Source: CALHVX01 sp039198065
GTDB taxonomy: Bacteria > Pseudomonadota > Gammaproteobacteria > Pseudomonadales > Azotimanducaceae
Length of the DNA stretch: 64,000 nucleotides
Assembly: GCA_039198065.1 (NCBI GenBank)
Contig: JBCCTU010000006.1
Location: 62,001-126,000 of the forward strand
Reading direction: 5' to 3'
The notes under the pieces were generated by a model. It was given only the letters and a program-made list of their open reading frames with translations. It did not search any database and was not told the DNA's origin. The stretch's first letter is position 1; each line of letters begins with the position of its first letter. Shown here piece after piece: positions 17,535 to 25,411 of this stretch. The translations under genes were made by a program, and so were the position numbers.

Positions 17535-17978
17535 ATGGAAGCAACAGAAGCGACGGAAACCCAGCCAGCAGAGCAACAACGCGTCGCTCGACGTGCGTTC
17601 GCCGGGGTCATTGTCGTGCTGGCCGTTGTTTACGGATTGAGAAATTTCGACCGCTACGAGGCGGTGAACGCGGAGTTTCGTTATCGCGAGCTGGTTGATC
17701 TAGTCGAGCCGATCAAAGACACGATGGAGACAGCGTTGCTTTCGGGCAGCATAAGCGACATTGAAGAGTTCCAGAGCGGAACCGCCGGCCTCCCCGAAGA
17801 AGTGTTCGCTACTGAGGACGCGCACGGTGTTTCCGTCATCGAAGGCCAGATCATTGCGACCTGGATGAGCGACGAATCCGATCTTGATGGCGTGACCTAT
17901 ATCCTCACGCCATCGATCGAAGATGACGGTGTCGAGTGGGAAACCACCGGGACCTGCGGCAGCAAGAAGGCCTGTTAG
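17535..17978 (+). CDS. Pilin-like protein without a prepilin cleavage site
   Basis: A 147-residue protein with one N-terminal transmembrane helix (AFAGVIVVLAVVYGLRNF, about residues 21–38). Its C-terminal part resembles the globular end of type IVa pilins: DTMETALLSGSISDIEEFQS, GQIIATWMSDE, GVTYILTPSIEDDGVEWETT, closing disulphide pair GTCGSKKAC. It has no G|F/L-x3-E prepilin-peptidase site, so it could not be processed as a pilin. Across a divergent promoter region lies a gene with the opposite combination (site present, short body). That contrast suggests a degenerate or specialised pilin set. Pilin relationship moderate; function unknown. Confidence 0.55.
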   Translation: MEATEATETQPAEQQRVARRAFAGVIVVLAVVYGLRNFDRYEAVNAEFRYRELVDLVEPIKDTMETALLSGSISDIEEFQSGTAGLPEEVFATEDAHGVSVIEGQIIATWMSDESDLDGVTYILTPSIEDDGVEWETTGTCGSKKAC

Positions 17979-18050
17979 CGGTTCAGTGATGCAGGTAGCG
18001 ATGAATAAAATCACCTCAAGCACACGCGAAGACGTTTTGGAGCAGCGGTA

Positions 18051-19088
18051 ATGAGTGATCAATCCTTTAGCCCGCTAGACATGGTTAATCCCCTCGACAC
18101 GGGGGACCAAGCGTCCTCGGTTGTCGGCGCCTCCGGGCATCCGATCGTGCGCACCGAGAACGGTGTGGTTACGGAAGGCAGCAAAGTGACCTGGGACAGG
18201 AAGGCGATTCTTTGGGCGCTTCCCCAGCCGCTGTTGGTTGCTGGCTCCGTGTTCCTTGTTGCGAACCTGGTAGTGAATGAGTGGGGCGGTGAGTACTACC
18301 GCGTGTGGGCGTTGCTCGTCGCGATCTCGGCTACACCGCTCCTGCTGATTGCCGAACGCTTCTGGGCAAAAAAGAAAGCCTGGCTGCTCAAGCCTGACGA
18401 ACTCGCGGAAGACGTGTTCTGGATGGCGTCCGGCGGCCTGCTCTGGGGCCCGCTCATCTCGGATCTGTATCGCACACCGGTGTCTGATGGCTTCCAGGCC
18501 CTGCGCGATATGTCACCGCTGCAGATCGAGTTCCAACCCACCACGGTCCTTGGGCTCATCGGGGCCATGCTGGTTATTCGCTTTACCTCCAGCTTCTTCT
18601 ACTACTGGTTGCACCGGATCCAGCACGAGTCGCTGTTCTGGTGGCGCATGCACGCGACGCATCATCATCTGACTAAGCTGAGCGCGATGCGCGGCAACCG
18701 CACCCATCCGTTCGAGTATTTAGCGCTTGGCCTCGGTACGCCCATGGCTCTGGCCCTGATGGGTGCGAGTGACGAAGTGTTCATCGTCGCAGCTGCCTTT
18801 GGCATGTGGAACGGTAAGTTCAACCACGCCAACCTACCTATGGTCTCCATGCCCGTATGGGACTGGTTCTTTGCGACGGCCCAGCAGCACCATTGCCACC
18901 ATGCGCTGGAGCGCCGGCAGGCAGATTCAAACTACGGGTGCGACATTATTTTTTGGGATCGCGTGTTCGGTACCTACTGCGGCGATGCGGAGGTCGGACC
19001 TGCGGGCGCGGGTATGGGTGTTCGTCTCTCCATTAAAGAGCAGCTCATGCTCGCTTTCTATTCCGACGAACGGCTGAAGAATCTGTAG
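18051..19088 (+). CDS. Fatty acid hydroxylase/sterol desaturase family membrane di-iron protein
   Basis: A 345-residue integral membrane protein of the FA_hydroxylase superfamily. The di-iron histidine boxes are visible: HRIQHE, then WWRMHATHHH, and near the C-terminus QQHHCHHALERRQADSNYGC. About four to five membrane helices precede and separate them (ALPQPLLVAGSVFLVANLVV, YRVWALLVAISATPLLLIAE, TVLGLIGAMLVIRFTSSFFY, GLGTPMALALMGASDEVFIV). The usual last stretch FWDRVFGTY is present. Such enzymes hydroxylate or desaturate lipids, sterols or carotenoids with O2. No pathway partner lies nearby. The start at 18051 is 72 bases after the previous stop. Confidence 0.87.
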   Translation: MSDQSFSPLDMVNPLDTGDQASSVVGASGHPIVRTENGVVTEGSKVTWDRKAILWALPQPLLVAGSVFLVANLVVNEWGGEYYRVWALLVAISATPLLLIAERFWAKKKAWLLKPDELAEDVFWMASGGLLWGPLISDLYRTPVSDGFQALRDMSPLQIEFQPTTVLGLIGAMLVIRFTSSFFYYWLHRIQHESLFWWRMHATHHHLTKLSAMRGNRTHPFEYLALGLGTPMALALMGASDEVFIVAAAFGMWNGKFNHANLPMVSMPVWDWFFATAQQHHCHHALERRQADSNYGCDIIFWDRVFGTYCGDAEVGPAGAGMGVRLSIKEQLMLAFYSDERLKNL

Positions 19089-19183
19089 GTACTGGGCAAG
19101 GGACAAAGCGTCATTCGCAACGCTCCGTTCCCTGGCGTGCTGGGACTTTCTCGCGAATCCGTCGCTTGTTGATAGCCCTATGG

Positions 19184-19600
19184 CTATCGCACATTCCGCA
19201 CCACGGGCTTTTCGTCGGCAGGCCTTCGATTCCGGCACCGATCATCACGTCCTCGAAGTCGAACCAGCGTTCGCGTGCTGCCCGGACAGAAGTCGTGTGG
19301 CACGGCGGACTGTGCGACCCCGCCTGGCGTCTGGGTTACGCAGGCATCGCCGCCGTTTGGCAAGTAATCCCGTTTGAAGCCGGCGCCCACGGGGCCGAGC
19401 GGTGTACTGACTTGAGGGCACCGCTTGTTGATCCGCTCTAACTGGTTGACTTCGGGCCGTAAACAGCGCGCACTGTTCCCGTTGCTGCGGACCTCAAGAT
19501 TGTACCCTGTGGGACAGCCGTACCAGGCGCTTGCCGGCGCGCTGAACAGCGCGCTTCCGAGGACCAGCAGACCGAGGCCGAGGAGAGTAGATACATGCAT
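19184..19600 (-). CDS. Small secreted cysteine-containing protein, unknown
   Basis: A 138-residue protein I do not recognise. The signal peptide is clear (VSTLLGLGLLVLGSALFSA, cleavage near PASA). The mature part opens WYGCPTGYNLEVRSNGNSAR and holds six cysteines (YGCP, ARCLRP, KRCPQV, DACVTQ, DFCPGS, DRCRNR), which suggests a disulphide-bonded extracytoplasmic domain. The ATG at 19600 has GGAG 7 bases upstream; the longer start at 19618 has none. The last 20 residues are very basic. Convergent with the sterol-desaturase-family gene. Confidence 0.6.
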   Translation of the reverse strand: MHVSTLLGLGLLVLGSALFSAPASAWYGCPTGYNLEVRSNGNSARCLRPEVNQLERINKRCPQVSTPLGPVGAGFKRDYLPNGGDACVTQTPGGVAQSAVPHDFCPGSTRTLVRLRGRDDRCRNRRPADEKPVVRNVR

Positions 19601-19819
19601 GATGTTGCTCCGGATCATTTCGTGCTGCCGTGTAGTTCAGGCAGTGATGAGATGCTCAAGCTTGCCCGCCGAGAGGAACATTCCCCGAATTGGTGAGAGG
19701 CCGTTCTTCGGTGGCGTACTAGTCGAACCTGATGTAGAACCCGGGAGGGAAACGGTTTTAGATACACAAGCTGGTCAAGAACATCGGGCACCATTCACCT
19801 CGAGCTCGTGCATAAACAG

Positions 19820-20326
19820 ATGAAGGCAATGAACGCACTCTTTGGTTTGCAGGCCGCGATGGCAGGGCTGGTCCTGGCCCTGGGTACGGCGGGACAGGCA
19901 CTGGCGACCGAGGGGACAGAGGCTACAGAGTCCTGCAAAGGAGGCTGGCCCGGGGAGGTTGGCGTACCGGTGGTTGTCGCGGTTGAGGGGCACGCACAGG
20001 ACGCGGAATGGCGCGCTGTAGTCAAGATTGCAAGGAGCGAAATCCGTTCCCTGACGAAGCTGGAAATCGTGGCTGACGTCTTTGATCTTGTGCTGGATCT
20101 GAACGAGGCCGCAGCGCAGCGGTTACGAGCCATGCGGGCATCGGCACGGGGCGCTGGCATCACAGACGCCGCGCTAATCCTTGATGTATGTGATGAACCG
20201 TTTTCCGTCGCCTATCGACCGTTGCTCGCGCCCGGCGAAACGACCCTTCGCGTTGTGGGCGAGGGATCCACCTGGGGTGTTACTGCCGCTCGCGCAGATC
20301 AGTTGATCTCCGGCGTGGGGTTTTAG
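19820..20326 (+). CDS. Exported protein of unknown function
   Basis: A 168-residue protein with a signal peptide (ALFGLQAAMAGLVLALGTAG, cleavage near ALA), then an acidic threonine-rich stretch, one early cysteine (ESCKGGWPGEVGVPVVVAVE) and a second in VCDEPFSVAYRP. A central helix-rich stretch (DVFDLVLDLNEAAAQRLRAM) follows. I do not recognise the family. The start is uncertain: an in-frame GTG at 19808 and ATGs at 19820 and 19829 all lack a good Shine-Dalgarno. The 187 bases between it and the divergent secreted-protein gene show no other gene. Confidence 0.5.
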   Translation: MKAMNALFGLQAAMAGLVLALGTAGQALATEGTEATESCKGGWPGEVGVPVVVAVEGHAQDAEWRAVVKIARSEIRSLTKLEIVADVFDLVLDLNEAAAQRLRAMRASARGAGITDAALILDVCDEPFSVAYRPLLAPGETTLRVVGEGSTWGVTAARADQLISGVGF

Positions 20327-20357
20327 GCAAGTCAAGATGCGGGCTTTGCCGGAGCAG

Positions 20358-21497
20358 CTAGTCCCACCACAGGAACAGCGTTTTCGCCTTGGCAAGCGTC
20401 GTAAGCAACTCCGGATCATCCTCTGCATCTGGACACAGCTCGAGAATTTCTCGGCCGAGATCATGAAGGGACTCAGGCAACGTAGTGAAGGTTATGCTCA
20501 GGCTGTCCGCTGTCGCCTCGTTCGTCGTTACACCGTAACGGTCATCCCAGCGTCCCAAGGTAGCCACGATCTCGTCGGTCGTGGTGTTTTCTCCCGCGGT
20601 GCCATGCTCATACAGCAAGAAAAATCGCCGATCGCGGGACGCGTTAAGCGCATCCAACTTCGCACGCGTTTCGTTGCTCATCTGTGCGATCAGCCAGTCT
20701 GATACGTGCTTGTGCCCTGACCTGCGGGCGTAGGTTGACGCGGTCCACTCAATCTCGCCCCGATCAGCGAACGCGCTGCGATTGACGTCGGCTCCCGCGT
20801 TGACCAGCAGCTGAACGATATCGAGCCGGCCCATCATGGCTGCCTTCATCAATCCGGTTTCATTCTCACTGTCGCGTTCCGGCTTGATGCCGTTGCGTAA
20901 AATCAGGTCAACCATCGTGGCGTTTCCCGTGCGGATTGCCGAGGTGAGGTGCTGGGGTTGTAGATGCATGCCGTGTTCGGCGAGGAGCGAGAGCATCGCT
21001 ACGTTGCCGCTGTCAACATGATGGCCCACCAGATCCACTCGGAACGTCGCTACGATCGCCATGTCGTCATCAGACTCAATAAGCGCGGGTACGGCAGCGA
21101 CGTCGCCGTCGTAAATTGCGCTAATGAGCGACCCGATATGTTCACCGGAGGTCTTGGCGCCGTGCTCAAGGAGTGCGGCCTGTATGCGGTCACGTTTCGA
21201 CTCGTCCGCCAGCGTGCTGGCCATCCAGGGCGTCCAGCCATCGCTGTCGGCACGGTTAGGATCCGCACCGCAGGCGAGTAGTGCCTTGACGGCGTTGAGC
21301 GCATCTTGACCGATCGAATGGGTAAGCAAGGTGCTGCCGATGCGGACCGGACAGGGTGCCAGGTCGGTGCTGTCCACTGAGAGGAGTGCGTTTGGATCAG
21401 CACCGGCAGTACAGGCTTCGTTGATGGCCTTGAGCGCTCCGGGTTTCCGCGGATTGAGTACTGCGCGCAGCAGATCCGTGTGTGGTGGTGTTTTCAC
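20358..21497 (-). CDS. Ankyrin-repeat protein with C-terminal DUF4253 domain
   Basis: A 379-residue cytoplasmic protein with no signal peptide. Ankyrin repeats run from about residue 8 to 270: GSTLLTHSIGQDALNAVKAL then LACGADPNRADSDGWTPWMA, VDSGNVAMLSLLAEHGMHLQ, GNATMVDLILRNGIKPERDS, ETGLMKAAMMGRLDIVQLLV then NAGADVN. The last 80 residues match DUF4253: ATLGRWDDRYGVTTNEATAD, ITFTTLPESLHDLGREILEL, CPD, and the closing KTLFLWWD. The GTG start overlaps the stop of the secreted peptidase gene by 4 bases (GTGA) and has no Shine-Dalgarno of its own, so its translation depends on that gene. Ankyrin proteins coupled to a secreted toxic enzyme are sometimes its antagonist; that is inference here. Confidence 0.78.
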   Translation of the reverse strand: MKTPPHTDLLRAVLNPRKPGALKAINEACTAGADPNALLSVDSTDLAPCPVRIGSTLLTHSIGQDALNAVKALLACGADPNRADSDGWTPWMASTLADESKRDRIQAALLEHGAKTSGEHIGSLISAIYDGDVAAVPALIESDDDMAIVATFRVDLVGHHVDSGNVAMLSLLAEHGMHLQPQHLTSAIRTGNATMVDLILRNGIKPERDSENETGLMKAAMMGRLDIVQLLVNAGADVNRSAFADRGEIEWTASTYARRSGHKHVSDWLIAQMSNETRAKLDALNASRDRRFFLLYEHGTAGENTTTDEIVATLGRWDDRYGVTTNEATADSLSITFTTLPESLHDLGREILELCPDAEDDPELLTTLAKAKTLFLWWD

Positions 21498-24019
21498 TGA
21501 AACGCAGTTGGTTGCTCTACAACGGCACTTTGCTTTAAGACCACTCCGCCTGCTGGCAGGAGTGTCGAGGGGGTTAGTCCACTCGTCGTACGGCTGCGCA
21601 ACAGATCAAGCAGCGAGGGCCTTTTCTGGCGCCTTGGCATGGTGGAGAAAATGGACATGGGCTTTCCGCGATCATTGGACCATGGTCCGTACATTGGCCC
21701 GGGACGTGCGCTCCCGCCAATCTGATACAGGCGTAGCACGTTCTCGGTGAACGTGAGCTTCATATCGTTACCGAAAGCACGGTAGTTCGGCCACGCGATA
21801 CTCCCGGTGAACTCGAAGTCTTCGGTCTCGGTCTGACAGCGGCCGTTTGCATCGTATACGTACTTTTTTCCAAGTCCTCGGAAGGTCAGGCGTCGGGGTT
21901 GATTCAGCGGTTCAAAGCCTGGCGGGTGTTCGCACGCGGAGACCGAGCCTGCGAATCTGATTCGATACTTGTTGCTCTCAATGATCCTAAGCGCTCCCGT
22001 AGACTTGTATCGGTTATGCAGACGCACATACCTTGTGTTATTCATTGTCCCGCGAGCTTCAATTTTCAGTGGCCGATCTCGGGTCACGCTCCCTGCTTTG
22101 ATGGATTGTCCTTTGAGGAGACTGATCAGCAGATGGTCGCCGATTCCGGCGCTCTTGAGCGCGCCGGGACTCCAGCTGCCCGAGCCGATTCCGTTTGCCA
22201 TACCGATGTCGGCGCCCCCGATCCCAGCGCTGATGCTCTTTTCAGTCGTCAGCCGCAACACGAAGCCGGTGAGCTTACTCGCTGTTTCGATTGCGCTGCC
22301 GTCATTGAGATCACCCCAGACGATTCCCGGTACGGACGTACCGAGCGCGCCGACCATGGAGCTGGCGATTTCGCCGCCCATATAGGTTGCGTGGGCCAGC
22401 TCTCGTCCGCCCCAACTTTCCTCCGTGGACGCCGGTTTATCGTTGAGCGAAACCGAGGATACGGCGGCGGCAAAATTCACTCGAATGATCCTATCGCTGT
22501 AGTCCTGTGGTGTTTTTTCCATGGTTTTCGGAACGTAGGAGACGATGACTCGAACTAAAGGCGTCTCATCGTAGATCGCGAGCTGATCGGTGAGGTGGTA
22601 GTCGCGATAAAATACGCCGCCATTGCCCTCGAACTGAATGGGTTTCATGAGGCAGGGTGCGTCGGCGTTTTCCTGTGCCGATTGAAAGCAGTCGAACTTG
22701 GTGTTGAGCCCAGACAGTTCCGCAAGGGAGAGATAGACGTCGTCGATAGCCATGTCTGATCGCGAAGTTCGAATAGAAAGTGAGAAGGGCAGGCCGCGAT
22801 TACTCGACGGCACGATTTCAACACAACGCGCTGAGTAGGGCGCCAGTGACAGAGTGAGCCCGCCAGAATCTGTGGTTGATGCTGAAATCCGTTCACAGCC
22901 GTTGAAGGCAAGCTTGTGGGCCTTTTCCCGGTTGAGGCGGCCGTTGAACTTCCACTTGTGGTACTGCGCGAGTTCCGCCACGTATTGCGGAAAGATACTC
23001 TCAAGCCCCGCAAGCTTTCCATCGATGCTGTCGAGCCATTCGTCTACATAAGCGATGCCTTTGTCCTTGTGAACCTCACGTACCACGGTGGCTAGGGGGT
23101 TGTACTGATCATTCATGTGGCGGCGCATCACGTGCAGCCAGAACGAGCCCGCAGCGTATTCGATGTTTTTCGCATCGTGGTCGGCGATGCTGGCTGGCCC
23201 ATTCAATGGATACCAGTCGAGGGGTCGATAGGCGGGCCTGTGGAGATAAAATCGCGCCTCGAAGCGGTTTTCGACACCCCGGCGGTAGACTTCTGAGTCC
23301 TCAAAGGTCTCATCGACGAAGTCGAGCATAAGAGCGTCCGCAATTCCCTCGGTGACCCAGTCGCCGCCTACAGTTTTGGTTTGGGCGCATCGAAGCTGCC
23401 CCTCCATTGCGCCCGCAGTAAAAACATGCCCCAGCTCGTGCGCCGCTGCAGCGCCAATGTAGGCGAGGGAACCAGAGGCCGGATCGAACATCGCATTTAC
23501 CCCGGAGCCGAAGGCGATCGCGTTGTTATCGTTCGCATGTTCCTGACCGGTGCAACGATAGTGGACACCGTACGTGCCCGCTGCCTTGCAACCCGCTACC
23601 AAAACAGAGTTCGTTGTTGCGAAGCCCTTTGCAGCATTGGATAAGTTCTCCGGCGCCAAGGGCAGTCGTTTCGGTGGTGCGAAACCCTTTTTTCGGAACC
23701 AGTTAACTCCTTGGCCGAGCAGGGTTTCAAGCCAAAGGGCACTCCGCTGCGCCACCGAGTCGACCTGCTTGCCCTGATAAAAGCAGGTCTGAGCTCTATT
23801 TTGGTCGAGCATATGCTGGGCGAGCTCGGCCGTCGGCGACGCCAGGTCATCTAGCGATTTCAGTTCAGGCCGTGAGCTATGCACGAAAAGCCATTCGAGC
23901 TTTTCAATCTGTTCCCACGTGAGTGGCTTTGGATCGGCCCATGCAGCCGACGCCAGACAGGATCCGATCATCAGGCTGTACGTGAGCGTTCTCACCGTCG
24001 AGCAAGACGTCAGACACAT
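21494..24019 (-). CDS. Large secreted putative zinc metallopeptidase (gluzincin type)
   Basis: An 841-residue exported protein. The signal peptide is CLTSCSTVRTLTYSLMIGSC with cleavage near ASAAWA. HELGH at residues 194–198, preceded by AYIGAAAA, is a zinc-peptidase motif. Glu224 in WVTEGIADAL, 26 residues later, is the expected third ligand of a gluzincin. WLHVMRRHMNDQYNPL and VDEWLDSIDG resemble the helical part after the active site. The C-terminal half (about 400–841) is beta-rich and unrecognised, probably for substrate or surface binding. The ATG at 24019 has AAAAGGA 8 bases upstream, which decides the start. The ankyrin/DUF4253 gene overlaps the stop by 4 bases. Base composition is plainly lower in GC than the housekeeping block. 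Confidence 0.7.
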   Translation of the reverse strand: MCLTSCSTVRTLTYSLMIGSCLASAAWADPKPLTWEQIEKLEWLFVHSSRPELKSLDDLASPTAELAQHMLDQNRAQTCFYQGKQVDSVAQRSALWLETLLGQGVNWFRKKGFAPPKRLPLAPENLSNAAKGFATTNSVLVAGCKAAGTYGVHYRCTGQEHANDNNAIAFGSGVNAMFDPASGSLAYIGAAAAHELGHVFTAGAMEGQLRCAQTKTVGGDWVTEGIADALMLDFVDETFEDSEVYRRGVENRFEARFYLHRPAYRPLDWYPLNGPASIADHDAKNIEYAAGSFWLHVMRRHMNDQYNPLATVVREVHKDKGIAYVDEWLDSIDGKLAGLESIFPQYVAELAQYHKWKFNGRLNREKAHKLAFNGCERISASTTDSGGLTLSLAPYSARCVEIVPSSNRGLPFSLSIRTSRSDMAIDDVYLSLAELSGLNTKFDCFQSAQENADAPCLMKPIQFEGNGGVFYRDYHLTDQLAIYDETPLVRVIVSYVPKTMEKTPQDYSDRIIRVNFAAAVSSVSLNDKPASTEESWGGRELAHATYMGGEIASSMVGALGTSVPGIVWGDLNDGSAIETASKLTGFVLRLTTEKSISAGIGGADIGMANGIGSGSWSPGALKSAGIGDHLLISLLKGQSIKAGSVTRDRPLKIEARGTMNNTRYVRLHNRYKSTGALRIIESNKYRIRFAGSVSACEHPPGFEPLNQPRRLTFRGLGKKYVYDANGRCQTETEDFEFTGSIAWPNYRAFGNDMKLTFTENVLRLYQIGGSARPGPMYGPWSNDRGKPMSIFSTMPRRQKRPSLLDLLRSRTTSGLTPSTLLPAGGVVLKQSAVVEQPTAFQ

Positions 24020-24168
24020 AATGCGTTCCTTTTGACATTTCCGGTGTGTTTGAGAATCAAAGGCGCGGCGATCGATGCGCCCTACTCCTGGAAATAGTGT
24101 CATCGTCGCTCCGCAGGTCTCAGCGACTAAAGGGCCGCGGGCTCGGACTCAGGCGCTACGGATCGACG

Positions 24169-24726
24169 TCATCGCTGCCCGGCTCGTTGCTCTGCAAGCA
24201 TCGCGTAGAGCGGATCTTCCGGCGCCCGTGCACCGCGCGCCAGACCGTCGAAGGGTGGGCCCTCATGGATGGCCGTTGCGGGTTGATTAAGGTTCCAGTC
24301 CATGACGACCTGACGGTGGCTGATTCGCCAGACCGAGCCGCGTCGCTCGAAGCGGTCCAGATAGCGGCCAAGAAAAATCATGTCCTGGTCGCCGGCAGGA
24401 TCCGCGCGGTAGTGGTAGGCCGTAACGTAGGACTCGACGGCAGCGCGGTGCTGATCGGCGTTGAAGTCGATGAGCGTGTTGCTGACCACGTGGGCTGTGC
24501 GGTCGAAGCCACGGATCGCTTGCGGGAGAATGGCGCAGAACTCCTGCGCCGGGCCATTGATGCCGCCGTATGCGACGGTTGCGTCGTCCCAGTAACAGGC
24601 GCGCAGATCGGCTTCGACGGCGCGATCAACACCGCGGGAGTGTCGGGCCAGCACCGCCTGGATCGCGAGCCGATTGGCAACCTCCTCCAGCTCCGGCATC
24701 GCGCCGGGCTCCGCGCCCTCGTTCAT
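24169..24726 (-). CDS. SnoaL-like (NTF2-fold) protein, divergent paralogue 1
   Basis: A 185-residue NTF2-fold protein: EVANRLAIQAVLARHSRGVD, RACYWDDATVAYG, NTLIDFNADQHRAAVESYVT, IFLGRYLDRFERRGSVWRIS, VVMDWN. GGAGG stands before the ATG at 24726, which decides the start. The frame runs on upstream, but that part overlaps the next gene in antisense. It is divergent from a second SnoaL gene 123 bases away that reads the same way through the fold (24850–25374). The SnoaL_4 group includes steroid isomerase-like and dehydratase-like enzymes, but no catalytic set is diagnostic here. Context: a P450 gene lies beyond its paralogue. Confidence 0.8.
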   Translation of the reverse strand: MNEGAEPGAMPELEEVANRLAIQAVLARHSRGVDRAVEADLRACYWDDATVAYGGINGPAQEFCAILPQAIRGFDRTAHVVSNTLIDFNADQHRAAVESYVTAYHYRADPAGDQDMIFLGRYLDRFERRGSVWRISHRQVVMDWNLNQPATAIHEGPPFDGLARGARAPEDPLYAMLAEQRAGQR

Positions 24727-24849
24727 AGTGCCTCCGCGTTTTGGTTCTGCAACTTGATCCGCGCTTTGGCACACTCTAGCGCAGAGCAGGGAGGTCGCGT
24801 AGGTCGTAGCGGGGAGCTGCAAGCCGCGCGGCGTTGGGGAGGAACCATC

Positions 24850-25374
24850 ATGCAGAATCCGCACGAGCACGCCGAGGTTGCCGATCGGTTGGCGATCATG
24901 GAGCTGTCTGGCCGCTACATGCGCGGGCTGGACCGGCTCGATGCAGACGCGTTTCGAGGCCTGTTCTGGGACGACGCCCACCTCGAGTACGGCATTTACA
25001 GCGGCGGCCCAGCGGAGTTCATCGCGTTCTGTCTGGAGGCCCTCAAGTCCCATGGGGCGAACCAGCACATGCTGGGCCAGATCATCATCGATTTCGACGA
25101 GGCCGAGCCGGATACCGCGTTTGGCGAAGTGTATTACCAGGCGTACCACCGAACGCAGGACGACAGCGGTTCCGATCGGGACCTGTTCATCAGCGGGCGC
25201 TACGTCGATCGCTATGAGCGCCGCGGAGGACGCTGGGCTATCGCGTACCGTAGCGAGCTGGTCGATTGGACCCGCGACGACCCGGCGAGTGATCAGTGGT
25301 TCGCCGGTAGCGCCATGATCCGCGGCGCCCGAAAACCCGACGATCCGCTCTATGATCGCGCGGCGATGCGCTAA
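24850..25374 (+). CDS. SnoaL-like (NTF2-fold) protein, divergent paralogue 2
   Basis: A 174-residue NTF2-fold protein: EVADRLAIMELSGRYMRGLD, FRGLFWDDAHLEYGIYSGGP, GQIIIDFDEAEPDTAFGEVY, LFISGRYVDRYERRGGRWAI, SELVDWT, then GARKPDDPLYD at the end. Its paralogue closes with the matching GARAPEDPLYA. AGGA before the ATG at 24850 fixes the start. A cytochrome P450 gene begins 37 bases after the stop, so the two are probably one operon. By that position it may act on the P450 product or its precursor. Family call firm, role unknown. Confidence 0.82.
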   Translation: MQNPHEHAEVADRLAIMELSGRYMRGLDRLDADAFRGLFWDDAHLEYGIYSGGPAEFIAFCLEALKSHGANQHMLGQIIIDFDEAEPDTAFGEVYYQAYHRTQDDSGSDRDLFISGRYVDRYERRGGRWAIAYRSELVDWTRDDPASDQWFAGSAMIRGARKPDDPLYDRAAMR

Positions 25375-25411
25375 CCCCACCGAGAAACTTCAGACCTGCG
25401 AGGAGCCAGCG

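Noticed and set aside
19126..19196. Possible terminator with AGCC/GGCT stem between two convergent genes
   Set aside because: The stem is only 4 bp and there is no T run.
24727..25380. N-terminal extension of the minus-strand SnoaL gene over the plus-strand SnoaL gene
   Set aside because: GGAGG plus ATG at 24726 gives the family start. The extension is the antisense of a second real SnoaL gene.
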